The notes below the pieces were generated by a model. It was given only the letters and a program-made list of their open reading frames with translations. It searched no databases and was not told the origin of the DNA. DNA of 64,000 bases, from contig CAIVDV010000053.1 in the NCBI GenBank assembly GCA_903904755.1, positions 1-64,000 of the forward strand. Direction: 5' to 3'. This DNA comes from an uncultured Acidobacteriaceae bacterium. Its GTDB lineage: Bacteria > Acidobacteriota > Terriglobia > Terriglobales > Acidobacteriaceae. The stretch's first letter is position 1. Every line of letters starts with the position of its first letter. Positions 47,701-55,405 of the stretch are shown in pieces. A program made the position numbers and the translations under genes.

Positions 47701-50700
47701 CCGAGCCGGTTATCGGCCTCACTTCCGGAACAATTTCCAGCATCTCCGGATACTCCGATCTGGGCGGTGCTGACTCGGCCATAACTCTCGGAATGTGGGA
47801 GACCGCTCCAAACCAGGACATGAGCAAGCGCGCCAACGTCATCGCGGGCACCCTCTTCCATGAACTGGGACACACCCTCGGCTTGACCCACGGCGGCCTC
47901 TTCTACGACACCGCCGGCAGCTATGTGCCCACCTTTGATGCCAACTGCAAGCCCAACTATCAGAGCGTGATGAACTACATGTTCCAGTTGGATTTGCTTG
48001 GTCCCAACCAGACCCTGGATTTCTCCAACCAGACTTTGATTCCGCTCAGCGAGGCAACCGCAGGCAGCGTCACTCAGTTGGCGGATCTCGGCGGGAATCC
48101 CGCCACAATCCCGACCACTGCCTGGTATGCACCCTGGAGCTCAACTGCGACGGCCAGCGCCGCAACCCGCCACTGCGATGGCACGCCGCTGAACGGTGGC
48201 CTCAGCTATCGCATTGACGGCCCGGTTTCCCCAATTACCCCCGCCTGGACCAATGGCCAGGACATCAACTTTGATGGTCAGCAGAATGCCCAGATGCGCG
48301 GCTACAACGACTGGGCCAACGTCGACCTTCGCCAGATTGGCGCAACCGGCGGTGAGTTTGCCACGCTGGCGTCTCTGCTTTCCTTCGGAACTTCTGCCAC
48401 GCCGCTGAATGTTGCGGCCGGCGGCAATGTCACCCTCGGCTCCGGCGGAACCATCACGCTTGGTTCGGGCGGCAATGTCACCCTCGGCTCCGGTGGCAAC
48501 GTCACCCTCGGTTCCGGCGGAACCATCACCCTGGGTTCGGGCGGGAACGTCACCCTGGGCTCCGGTGGCAATGTCACCCTGGGCTCGGGCGGCACCATCA
48601 CGCTCGGTTCCGGCGGAAACGTCGTCCTTGGCTCCGGTGGCAACGTCACCCTGGGTTCTGGCGGAACCATCACCCTCGGCTCGGGCGGTACCATCACTCT
48701 TGGTTCCGGCGGCAACGTAACCCTCGGCTCCGGCGGCACCATCACGCTCGGCTCCGGTGGAACGGTCATCATCCCCTCCTCGGGCGGTTCCTACACCATC
48801 GATGGCTCGGGCGGTACGGTTACGCTTGGCTCAGGCGGAAATGTCACGCTCGGATCCGGCGGCAACGTCACGCTGGGCTCAGGCGGCACCATTACCCTCG
48901 GTTCCGGCGGCAATGTCACGCTCGGCTCGGGCGGTAATGTCACACTCGGCTCCGGCGGCACCATTACACTCGGCTCCGGCGGAAACGTCACGCTCGGCTC
49001 CGGCGGCAATGTCACACTCGGTTCCGGTGGCACGATTACACTCGGCTCGGGTGGCACCATCACGCTCGGATCCGGCGGCAACGTCACCCTCGGCTCAGGT
49101 GGCAATGTCACTCTCGGTTCGGGCGGCAATGTCACCCTTGGCTCCGGTGGCAACGTCACACTCGGCTCCGGCGGCACTGCAACCCTGGGCGCCGGCGGAA
49201 CCGTCACCCTTGGCTCCGGCGGCAACGTCACCCTCGGCTCCGGCGGGAATGTGACGCTCGGCTCGGGCGGTACCATCACGCTCGGCTCCGGCGGCAACAT
49301 CACCCTGGGTTCCGGTGGAACCATCACCCTCGGCTCCGGCGGAATCATCACCCTCAGCGGCGGTGGGGTCGTCACCGTCCCGCCGGGCGGCAGCTACACC
49401 CTGCCTTCCGGAGGCGGAACCATCACGCTCGGCTCCGGCGGCAACGTCACGCTTGGCTCGGGCGGGAATGTCACACTCGGCTCTGGCGGAACCATCACGC
49501 TTGGCTCCGGTGGAACCATCACGCTCGGCTCCGGCGGTACTGTCACCCTCGGTTCGGGCGGCAACGTCACCCTCGGCTCTGGCGGCGTCGTCGTGCTCGG
49601 CAGTGGCGGCAACATTACCCTCGGTTCCGGTGGCAACGTCACCCTCGGCTCCGGCGGAAATGTCACCCTCGGCTCCGGTGGCGTAAACACTGATGAACTT
49701 TCCTATGAAACCGCGAACTCCTATGTCCGGCCTCCAACCTCACCCACTGAGGAGTTGCTGCCCGGCATGGTTCGTGTCGACTGGTCCGCTCCCGCCTTCG
49801 GCGTCGTCCAGACCTACTCGATTTACCGCAGTTCCAACGGCGCAACTCCAATCCTGATCGGAAGCGTCAGCGGCATCAACGGAAATCCGCCCGCAACCAC
49901 CTTCTTTGACACCAACCCCGATCTCACTTCGAAAACTGTGGTCTACACCATCACCACAACTCTGGTTCCCGATGCCGGGATCTCGAATTCGCGGCAGAGC
50001 ATCCCCTCCCCGCCCGCCGTGCTCAAAAACGACCAGAGCATCGTGCTCAATCCCCTGCCCAGTTCGGTCGTCATCAATGCCCCGCAGCCCGTGGTCTCCG
50101 CGACCGCCCAAACCGGCGGTGTCCCCAACGGGCTCCAGGTGAACTTCACGGCCACTGGCGCCTGCAGCATCGCCAACCAGTCGTTTGCCGGCAATCTCTC
50201 CTCCGCAACGGTTGCCCTCAACAACCCAGGGACCTGCACCATCACAGCTTCTCAAACGGGCTCGGCCACCTACAACCCGGCAACCGCCGTCAGCGGCACC
50301 TTCAGCATCCTGCCCCAGGGCTCGACGCTCAAGAGCCAGACCATCAACTTCCCTAGCCCCGGCAACCTCACCTATGGTGGAACCTTTGCCCTGAACGCAA
50401 CCTCGTCTTCCGGCGCGGCAGTGACATTCCAGGCATCCGGCCCCTGCACCACCGCGGGAGCCACCACCGGCGCCGGCGTTTGCGTCATCACAGCCTCTGC
50501 CGCTGGCAACGCCACCTACAGCCCGGCAACCGCGGCCCAGTCCTTCACCATTTACCCGGCCGTGCTCACCGTAAGTGCCGGCAACCTGTCAGTCCCTTAC
50601 GGACAGCCGCTGCCGACACTCCCCTACAGCCTGACCGGATTCGTCCATGGCGACCCGGCCTCTGCAGTGAACGGAACCCCCACACTGCAGACCACCGCGA

Positions 50701-51707
50701 CCCCGGGCAGCAACGCTGGAACCTACCCGATTTCGGTATCGACCGGCTCGCTTGCCGCTACCAACTACTCGTTTCTTTATGTGAGCGGTTCGCTCAAGAT
50801 TCTCCCCTTGAGCCAGGCCATCACGTTCACCACAAACCCGCCGGCAAGCGCAGCCAACGGCACCAGCTTTGCGGTTGCCGCCACTGGCGGCGGCAGCGGT
50901 AACGCCGTCACCTTCACCAGCGCAGGCGCGTGCACAAACACCGGCGTCAACTTCACCATCACCAGCAGCAGCGGAACCTGCCAGGTGATTGCCAATCAGT
51001 TGGGCAATACAAATTACCTGGCTGCACCGCAGGTTACCCTCAGCGTCAGTTCAACCGGTCCCTCGCTTGTTGCGTCGGCATCCAGCATCGACTTCGAAAA
51101 TGTCTACGTCAGAACCCATGTCTCCCAGAGTTTGCAAATTACAAACACTGGCACCATTGCGGTTTCCCTTGGAACGCCGGTCATTCAACGCGTTCCCGGC
51201 GGCGACTCAGACGACTTCAGGGTCTCCAGCAACTGCAGATCGACCCTGGCTCCCCATGCAAGCTGCTCGGTGACTGTGTGGTATTTTGCAGACAGGGATT
51301 CGCGCTCCTCATCTGCGGTTCTCTCCATCTCCAGCAACACTCCCGCATCTCCCCTTCGCATCCCCATCGTCGCGCATCAAATCAATCCGAAGGCGGTCGT
51401 CAACCCCCACGATTTGGAATTTCAGATTGTGAAGGGTAGCTCCAACACCAATCTCAGCGTACGAGTAAAAAGCGTTGGTACCACGCCGCTCATCATCAGC
51501 AGTGTCAGCATCTCCGGGGCAAATGCGGCCGCCTTCGCAGCCACCAACAATTGCCCGGCATCGCTCTCACCCGGAGATTCCTGCACCATCGGCGTCCGGT
51601 TTACACCACCCGCCCATGGCTCCTTCCATGCCTTGCTGATTGTGAACGATAACGTTCAGGACGACGACGACCCGCGCGGCGTCTCGCTCTCCGGCAACTG
51701 GAGATAG
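41757..51707 (+). CDS. Giant modular secreted protein: Kelch, NHL, PASTA, metzincin, octad repeats, MBG and anchor-D domains
   Basis: A 3316-residue exported protein; signal segment LVATATVLVAALAASGQLAA at about 45-65. Six Kelch-like blades (68-365) repeat forms of YDSAHSQVVLFGG and TWTWDGSTWTQ. Two copies of an anchor-D plus NHL-propeller module follow (about 381-835 and 951-1400), separated by an InlB-like repeat. A PASTA domain (about 1404-1476) has VPDVRGLTQSAAASALSGTG. The metzincin region has HELGHTLGLTHGG (His at about 2035) and a Met-turn SVMNYMFQ. Residues 2224-2642 are octad repeats. Fibronectin-like, MBG (VPYGQPLPTLPYSLTGF) and two anchor-D/Hydin-type domains finish it. AGGAGAG supports ATG 41757. 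The role is unknown; adhesion or matrix proteolysis are guesses. Confidence 0.9.
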   Translation: MSVQSTGNGLSHLIAQHLTKASFSRIHTRFASGIGRAPKGIANRLVATATVLVAALAASGQLAAQAPTLTPGWTQASTPSVPPTRYIHAMSYDSAHSQVVLFGGYGMTGYLNDTWTWDGSTWTQAAPANSPGNRAAHAMAFDAAHNQVVLFGGLQTVSTRLGDTWLWDGSNWTQAAPATSPSPRDGAVMVYDAAHSQVLLFGGTNGSDLGDTWVWNGANWTQLNPANSPSPRADYSMVYDSVHGQVVLFGGMDLYGQYKNDTWIWNGSNWTQASSSVAPPARYAQGMAFDPAVGETVMWGGYNGSFLSDSWLWNGTNWAQISGGASPSGRYIPNGMVWDDAASSVLLFGGYSSQQLNDNWTWALPGQFPPTCVGACGGIQSQTFTYYLPASATFGTPRAVSQGTANLDFAIGSGNTCAGTVPGGSTCSLSVIFAPSAPGIRMGALKLYDSAGNTLVSSPLSGVGTAPAVAFHPGIQSVANIAGAALAAPKGITVDGAGNLYIADTGNARVLKVTPGPSASVVGSGLNYPQGLAVDGAGDVFIADNNRNQVVEVPAGCATAACQVVWASNLRSQLGVAVDGKGNLFAGDFLDGLVVKISLATGAQTTVYQQGGANPVGLATDSAGNLYIADFGRQAVVEVPAGCASAACQKTIGNGWSEPESVAVDAAGDVIVADAGLNSVVEVRTGCASTGCQFSLTSGITAFGAAVDSTGNVFLTDTNNGQILELALSQPPAISFADTNIGILSADSPLSVQAQNVGNTTLIGSLAIAGASFAQTPGLTGFPDCAATLSLLPGTECNLSLNFVPQGTGLQQGSATFLDNAGNVHPATQVVSIAGTGLASTFTLSVAAGGTGGGNITAVPGSLTCQASGGSVTGACAAAYPAGSNVTLTATPATGSGFQGWGGVCAAAGTNPTCTVTVSSVSLAVASFGQESFGSVHVCPSSLSNLACSVTQTVNLPVPADTVVGVIQVVTQGSEGLDFFQGAGSSCNSSSICNLNIVFAPQAPGLRRGAVRLFDINGNLIASTPIYGIGQESAIAFLPATASTLPTAGTPLAGPRGLTTDAAGDVFIADTMNSRVLKVAPDSTTTQIGFGLASPQGIAIDGAGNVFIADSLSNQVLEVPAGCTNVACQQIWATNLRSQQGVVLDGAGNLFVSDSQDGIVQQFSTTTGISTTVYQPAGASAPAGLALDSAGNLYIADSARHQVVEVPAGCQSLSCQVLIGSGWSLPESLSVDAAGDVFVADAGNSSIVEIPVGCNASACQLTVAAGISTFASTMDTLGNLYWADGASNLISHLNLSHPPALTFATTNVGTQSADSPQSVIVENIGNQMLTGAVALNLGSSFIEGATCDSLLPLSPGAECLLNLSFAPPATGYFTGSAVFTDNALNGVAGATHTISLTGIGGVNGQPGSIAVPDVRGLTQSAAASALSGTGLNAGSVSSAASNVVPVGSVIDENPAAGTSVAIGSAIKLLLSSGPQQAPVPNPLLLENNYFVTGDYATGGVNLRGTGVGGIATGTITIPNYAQSSHGVPDGADILAAYLYWETLENTPAPSGSAATFRGYSVTGQQIGNDQSYTDGTLTGTLRVYRADVNLYFPAGTNGVRFASGNHTVSLADSGAAALPVAEGASLVVIYRVLSPNFPLKSVVLYDGSGVPSAGTTQTIVGFYDAVGGAAGVGSLTSISYSPGSWNNTTAPVTLGQPNQYTTPLNAGNAYAALVLSTPVNNSDNDGLLDAWKAGPGANDFHSGDAGYYDVKTGSWVPLPGAKHGQKDVFVQLDYMCGAVLSDGSCDPTKENLFPSPDAGGRDPLALVTQAFATHGVHLHLEIGNAIPEDICTDNLSTTPAQLCQYPNQPGVVSWKDGIELAKLWPKNLLSCILGGDCTTRFPYGQKDSYHYALFGHSLAIPAWSSRGGTLTSIHVAGGITTLTTADRGNGLQACPSRITLSGVLGNAALNGVYNTSSCPDTRTILFATPGVPDWSYPNSTLPEPVIGLTSGTISSISGYSDLGGADSAITLGMWETAPNQDMSKRANVIAGTLFHELGHTLGLTHGGLFYDTAGSYVPTFDANCKPNYQSVMNYMFQLDLLGPNQTLDFSNQTLIPLSEATAGSVTQLADLGGNPATIPTTAWYAPWSSTATASAATRHCDGTPLNGGLSYRIDGPVSPITPAWTNGQDINFDGQQNAQMRGYNDWANVDLRQIGATGGEFATLASLLSFGTSATPLNVAAGGNVTLGSGGTITLGSGGNVTLGSGGNVTLGSGGTITLGSGGNVTLGSGGNVTLGSGGTITLGSGGNVVLGSGGNVTLGSGGTITLGSGGTITLGSGGNVTLGSGGTITLGSGGTVIIPSSGGSYTIDGSGGTVTLGSGGNVTLGSGGNVTLGSGGTITLGSGGNVTLGSGGNVTLGSGGTITLGSGGNVTLGSGGNVTLGSGGTITLGSGGTITLGSGGNVTLGSGGNVTLGSGGNVTLGSGGNVTLGSGGTATLGAGGTVTLGSGGNVTLGSGGNVTLGSGGTITLGSGGNITLGSGGTITLGSGGIITLSGGGVVTVPPGGSYTLPSGGGTITLGSGGNVTLGSGGNVTLGSGGTITLGSGGTITLGSGGTVTLGSGGNVTLGSGGVVVLGSGGNITLGSGGNVTLGSGGNVTLGSGGVNTDELSYETANSYVRPPTSPTEELLPGMVRVDWSAPAFGVVQTYSIYRSSNGATPILIGSVSGINGNPPATTFFDTNPDLTSKTVVYTITTTLVPDAGISNSRQSIPSPPAVLKNDQSIVLNPLPSSVVINAPQPVVSATAQTGGVPNGLQVNFTATGACSIANQSFAGNLSSATVALNNPGTCTITASQTGSATYNPATAVSGTFSILPQGSTLKSQTINFPSPGNLTYGGTFALNATSSSGAAVTFQASGPCTTAGATTGAGVCVITASAAGNATYSPATAAQSFTIYPAVLTVSAGNLSVPYGQPLPTLPYSLTGFVHGDPASAVNGTPTLQTTATPGSNAGTYPISVSTGSLAATNYSFLYVSGSLKILPLSQAITFTTNPPASAANGTSFAVAATGGGSGNAVTFTSAGACTNTGVNFTITSSSGTCQVIANQLGNTNYLAAPQVTLSVSSTGPSLVASASSIDFENVYVRTHVSQSLQITNTGTIAVSLGTPVIQRVPGGDSDDFRVSSNCRSTLAPHASCSVTVWYFADRDSRSSSAVLSISSNTPASPLRIPIVAHQINPKAVVNPHDLEFQIVKGSSNTNLSVRVKSVGTTPLIISSVSISGANAAAFAATNNCPASLSPGDSCTIGVRFTPPAHGSFHALLIVNDNVQDDDDPRGVSLSGNWR
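42899..45955 (+). repeat. Tandem intragenic duplication (two anchor-D plus NHL modules)
   Basis: The copies lie at about 42899-44265 and 44609-45955, about 1.35 kb each. They align along their whole length: ANLDFAIGSG with EGLDFFQGAG, GNLYIADTGNARVLKV with GDVFIADTMNSRVLKV, ASNLRSQLGVAVDG with ATNLRSQQGVVLDG, and GNGWSEPESVAVDAAGDV with GSGWSLPESLSVDAAGDV. Each ends with an anchor-D domain. Divergence is moderate, so the duplication is old. Confidence 0.85.
48426..49682 (+). repeat. 47 copies of a 24-bp (8-residue) Gly/Ser-rich repeat
   Basis: The encoded unit is NVTLGSGG or TITLGSGG, with rare variants (NVVLGSGG, TATLGAGG, TVTLGSGG). The tract contains 14, 22 and 11 canonical octads in three blocks. 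Spacer one (48762-48815) encodes TVIIPSSGGSYTIDGSGG; spacer two (49368-49418), preceded by a degenerate IITLSGGG, encodes VVTVPPGGSYTLPSGGG. Codons vary freely at third positions while residues are kept, so selection acts on the protein. Confidence 0.95.
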
Positions 51708-51715
51708 TCACGCCT

Positions 51716-51748
51716 GCCCTTCTCCGTTCCCGGCGAACGGAGAAGGGC
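51716..51748. terminator. 14-bp perfect hairpin after the giant gene
   Basis: GCCCTTCTCCGTTC (51716-51729) pairs with 51735-51748 around CCGGC. No T run follows. It starts 8 bp after the stop of the giant gene and may slow RNA polymerase or protect the mRNA 3' end. Confidence 0.6.
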
Positions 51749-51841
51749 CCACAAGCAACCGCAGGTCTGCTGCGTCGAGCCGGCGGGCGCATCCCCGCCG
51801 CAACAGCATCTTCGATTCGAAGGTTGAAGACTCATCCATCC

Positions 51842-51870
51842 GGGGCCGGCAGATGCGGGCCCCATTTTCT
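51842..51870 (+). terminator. Candidate Rho-independent terminator of the giant gene
   Basis: GGGGCC (51842-51847) pairs with GGCCCC (51858-51863) around a 10-base loop, followed by ATTTTCTTT. The stem is short but the T-rich tail is on the correct strand for the giant gene. The interval between this and the convergent kinase gene holds no gene. Confidence 0.5.
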
Positions 51871-51965
51871 TTGGAACAGGTCCCTGCCATTTCGCAGGAT
51901 TGGCACAAAGCCCGGCCGCTGCGCAATTCCATCGGCTTGATGATTGTTTTTAGAGAACTTCCCGA

Positions 51966-54860
51966 TTATTGAGCAACGCGCCTGCGCGCATCCGCCGCCA
52001 GCGCATCTTCCGTAGAGTGTCCGCGAATCTGCAGGTAGCTCTTGTAGAAGTCAGCGTATCCATCGCTCTTCATGCCTTCCCTGGCGCGCCCTTCGTTATA
52101 GGTGACCAGCGGGAAATAGGAATAGGTCGGAACGTTGTCCATGAAGAGCTCAATCGCCTCGCCGCGGCGTTTGGTGCAGATCTCAAACTCGGCATCAGCC
52201 TCAGTAAATGCCTGGGCATCGAGGTAGGCCTGGCCAAGATAAAAGTGCCCAATCCAGGTGTTCAGCAATGCGTTGGCTGCGGCAATCTGGCGAATCGCCT
52301 CGGGCCGGTCTTTCCGCTCGAGCGCAATCAACCCTGCCACAATCTTGCCGTACGCCTGGCTTTCCGTTGTTATCGCAGCGGTCAGGGCCGCACCCAGCTT
52401 CTGCGCTTTGACCTGATCGCCAGATTCCGCATAGGCAACGGCCGCCAGAAACTGAACCTGCGGCGACGGGCTGCCCTTCAGTGCTTTGGCCAGCAGCGCG
52501 CCAACCTCGCTGTGTTTGCCGGCGGCATTGTCAATCGTCGCCAGCTCAGCGTATTTTCTCGACGCATTGTCGCTCATGCCGGCCGCTGAATCAGCCACAG
52601 CCCCCTGCTGAAGAATGCGCACCGCGTCGGTGTATCGGCCCTGGAATGCAGCCAGATCTGCCAGACCGAACTGCGCCGTGGAGGCTGCCGCGCCGCCGTA
52701 GCCCTCCAGCTTGTGATAGTTCTCGGCCGCCTTGTCCACATCGTTGTTGCCCAGCGCAGCTTCTGCCAACACAAGATAAGCCTGTGCCGCACCCGGGTTA
52801 ATCGACAAGGCCGTACGCGCCTCAGTATCGCTGGCTGCAAAGTCACCCGCAAAGGCGCTGATAAAGGCCAGGTTCAGCCGCTGTCCCACACCCCTGGGCA
52901 CAATCGTGACGGCTCGCTGCGCGGCCTCAACCGCCTTGGGAGCATTACGCAACTGCGTGTAGCAGTTTGCCAGATTGTTCTGTCCCACCCGGTCGGCCGG
53001 GTAATGCGCCACCAGTTGCGAGTATTCATCCACGCAGCGTTGCCAGTCGCCAGTCGTCAGGTAGTACAGGCCGCGATTCCTGAAGCGCTCGCGCTCCGTC
53101 ATCCGGTCCACATGCTCCATCGCCAGTTGCATATAGTGGATCGCATCTGCGGTGCGCCCCAGATTCTGCGCCATCGCAGCCATGCCCGTGTAGGCGCGGG
53201 CAAATCGGGGATCCAGTTCCGCAGCCTTCTGGAACGACAGGAACGCGTCCTGGAACTTGCCCGCAAACTGCTTCTCCACCCCATCTGCATCCGCGTGCAT
53301 CGCATCCAGTGAGGCCGCCTTGAATCCCCCGCTTACCTCCTCAAATTGGACCGATGGAGGCGTGGTATCGCCAAGTGCCTTACGCAGCGGGGCCGCCAGG
53401 CTCGGCAACTTTTCCGGAATCGTATGCTTGTCGGTAACGCTCACTTCGGAGGTTGCCAGAACCTTCCCGCTCACCGCATCAATCGCGCTCGCAGACACAA
53501 CATAGCTTCCGCCGCTCTGGTGGATTTCCCCGGAGATGACGGCACTGACGCCCTGATTCACCGCAACCAGGCGCGCAGACTGATCATCCAGCTTGTCTGT
53601 CGGATTGGGCAGCTTCTTCGCCAGGGAACGCGCATCCCCGCGGCTGTACGCATTGATGAAGCTCGCGCCTTCCAGGCTCAGCGCAACCATCGGCTCCAGG
53701 GTATCTTCCAGCAGCGGGTCGCCCGTATTGTTCTTGAAATCCGCCACCAGAACCGATACCGGACTGTGCGCCTGCGTACTGTCGGCCATCCGCCGATGGG
53801 TCAAATACCAAACCGCTCCCGCTGACACCAGCACAATCATCAAACCGGAAAGTGCGTAGGAGCGCCATGAGACCTCTTGAAAACGATTGAGAAGCAAACC
53901 CCACGACGACACCGAAACTCTGCTCTTGCCGCTCTTGTCCTGCCAGGCCCGCAAATCGGCGGAAAGCTCCTCGGCATTCTGGTACCGCTTCGCAGGATCC
54001 TTTTCCAGGCACTTGGCAACAATATTGCTCAGCGCCACCGGAAGATCCTTGATGACCTCAATCAGAGGTGTGGGACGTTGCTGCGTGCGCATCAGCAGCC
54101 CGGCAATTGCCGTTTCCGCCTGGAACGGCAGAACTCCAGCAAGCAATTCGTAGAGGATGAGCCCGAGGGAGTAGATGTCTGAACTCGCCTTCAACTCCTG
54201 CCCGAAGGCCTGCTCCGGAGACATATATTGCAGCGTGCCCAGCATTGCGCCCGTCTGCGTCATGCCGTCGCCCGCAGCAGTCCTGGCCAGCCCAAAGTCC
54301 ATCACCACAACCCGGCCATTCGTCTCGCACATGATGTTGCCCGGTTTCAGGTCGCGGTGAATCACCCCTTCGCGATGCGCAACTGCGAGGCCGGCAGCCA
54401 CCTGCTCCATGATGCCGATTCCCTCGTCAATGCCAAGCTTGCCCTTCTCCACCAGAATGTCGTGAAGATTCCTCCCCTCGATGCACTCCATGGTGATGAA
54501 CCGGATGCCATCGGATTCACCCAGATCGAAAATCCGGATGATGTTCCGATGGGTAATCTGGCGCGCCAGAATCAATTCCTGCTTGAACCGCTGCAGAATC
54601 TCCGGATTGCGCGAAAGTTCCGGACGAATGACCTTGAGGGCAACTTCCCGCTCGAGTTCCAAATCACGGGCCCTGTAAACGGCACCCATCCCACCCTGGC
54701 CCAGCGTTGCCTGTATTTCGTAGCGGCCCGCAAACACAACACCATGACTCAGCACACCTTCGCCCGCTGGCGGAAGCCCCGCAGCGGGCAGAATCGTGCT
54801 GGTGGTTGGTACCAGAGTTGGGGCTTCTGGCTGGCTCGGGCTGGCTTTCGGGTCTTCCAT
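51966..54860 (-). CDS. Membrane Ser/Thr protein kinase with C-terminal TPR sensor region
   Basis: A 964-residue Hanks-type kinase. Residues about 45-310 form the kinase: GRYEIQATLGQGGMGAVYRA (P loop), ALKVIRPEL (Lys), VIHRDLKPGNIMC (catalytic loop), VMDFGLARTA and GTLQYMSPEQA. One membrane span follows (YALSGLMIVLVSAGAVWYL). The outer part starts with a domain often seen in such kinases (SVLVADFKNNTGDPLLEDTL) and then has TPR repeats to the C-terminus. The type is abundant in Acidobacteriota. ATG at 54860 is preferred because it starts near the family N-terminus; ATG at 54995 would add 45 residues. It is convergent with the giant gene. Confidence 0.9.
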   Translation of the reverse strand: MEDPKASPSQPEAPTLVPTTSTILPAAGLPPAGEGVLSHGVVFAGRYEIQATLGQGGMGAVYRARDLELEREVALKVIRPELSRNPEILQRFKQELILARQITHRNIIRIFDLGESDGIRFITMECIEGRNLHDILVEKGKLGIDEGIGIMEQVAAGLAVAHREGVIHRDLKPGNIMCETNGRVVVMDFGLARTAAGDGMTQTGAMLGTLQYMSPEQAFGQELKASSDIYSLGLILYELLAGVLPFQAETAIAGLLMRTQQRPTPLIEVIKDLPVALSNIVAKCLEKDPAKRYQNAEELSADLRAWQDKSGKSRVSVSSWGLLLNRFQEVSWRSYALSGLMIVLVSAGAVWYLTHRRMADSTQAHSPVSVLVADFKNNTGDPLLEDTLEPMVALSLEGASFINAYSRGDARSLAKKLPNPTDKLDDQSARLVAVNQGVSAVISGEIHQSGGSYVVSASAIDAVSGKVLATSEVSVTDKHTIPEKLPSLAAPLRKALGDTTPPSVQFEEVSGGFKAASLDAMHADADGVEKQFAGKFQDAFLSFQKAAELDPRFARAYTGMAAMAQNLGRTADAIHYMQLAMEHVDRMTERERFRNRGLYYLTTGDWQRCVDEYSQLVAHYPADRVGQNNLANCYTQLRNAPKAVEAAQRAVTIVPRGVGQRLNLAFISAFAGDFAASDTEARTALSINPGAAQAYLVLAEAALGNNDVDKAAENYHKLEGYGGAAASTAQFGLADLAAFQGRYTDAVRILQQGAVADSAAGMSDNASRKYAELATIDNAAGKHSEVGALLAKALKGSPSPQVQFLAAVAYAESGDQVKAQKLGAALTAAITTESQAYGKIVAGLIALERKDRPEAIRQIAAANALLNTWIGHFYLGQAYLDAQAFTEADAEFEICTKRRGEAIELFMDNVPTYSYFPLVTYNEGRAREGMKSDGYADFYKSYLQIRGHSTEDALAADARRRVAQ

Positions 54861-55159
54861 TTTTTGACTTGGAGTAAGCGATGTGGGCAAAGTCTGATGC
54901 ACACCCTGGGGAGAGTTACCTCGCGGCGAAAACTGCGGCCCCGTGGTACAAGCAACTCGCCTGTTCGCAGTATAGTACCAGACGCGCAACTCCATTCACT
55001 CCCAATTGAAAGGAGTTAGCCGGCACATTTTCATTGCGAAAAGCACGCAATTTTTAGGCTGCAACCATGCACGGTTGCATGCGTCCGAGCCGCGTGGATT
55101 TGCCTCCGCACCCTGCCGGCCGTCAGCTTCCCATCCGTGACCCCCTCCCAAACCGTCCC

Positions 55160-55405
55160 TCAGCGATGCGCAAGGTACCATGCCGCGAAAATGGCGACCG
55201 CGGCAGCCATCTCAAGAATCAGTGCGGAGTGAAAGCCGCCCGCAAAGCCCCCGGAGTCCGCGCGCTCAGCTGGTTCGTCCTCCTCCAAGACCCCCAGGTG
55301 ACCCTGGTTACCAATGCCCGCCACCGCTTCCCCAGCATGCTGAGAAGTTGCAGCTGAATTCGGCTTCGCCCCACCTGCACTCGGCTCCCAATTCGGCATA
55401 TTCAT
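55160..55405 (-). CDS. Small tail-anchored-like membrane protein, unknown function
   Basis: An 81-residue protein with a hydrophilic, low-complexity N-terminal 55 residues (rich in Gly, Ala, Glu) and one C-terminal hydrophobic helix, ALILEMAAAVAIFAAWYLAH, ending in Arg. The ATG at 55405 has an excellent site (GAGGAGG, then TTGG). The layout, with a soluble N-terminus and a single span at the extreme C-terminus, is that of tail-anchored proteins. It lies upstream of and codirectional with the kinase gene, 299 bp away; the gap contains no other gene. No homologue is recognised. Confidence 0.6.
   Translation of the reverse strand: MNMPNWEPSAGGAKPNSAATSQHAGEAVAGIGNQGHLGVLEEDEPAERADSGGFAGGFHSALILEMAAAVAIFAAWYLAHR

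Noticed and set aside
48426-49682. CRISPR array
   Set aside because: The 24-bp units are contiguous without unique spacers, vary at third codon positions and lie within a coding frame.
48302-49690. Long minus-strand and third-frame readings across the octad tract (Pro/Glu/Val-rich)
   Set aside because: A 24-bp period is a multiple of three, so every frame stays open and periodic. They have no ribosome binding site or signal of independent selection; the plus-strand frame belongs to a 10-kb gene.
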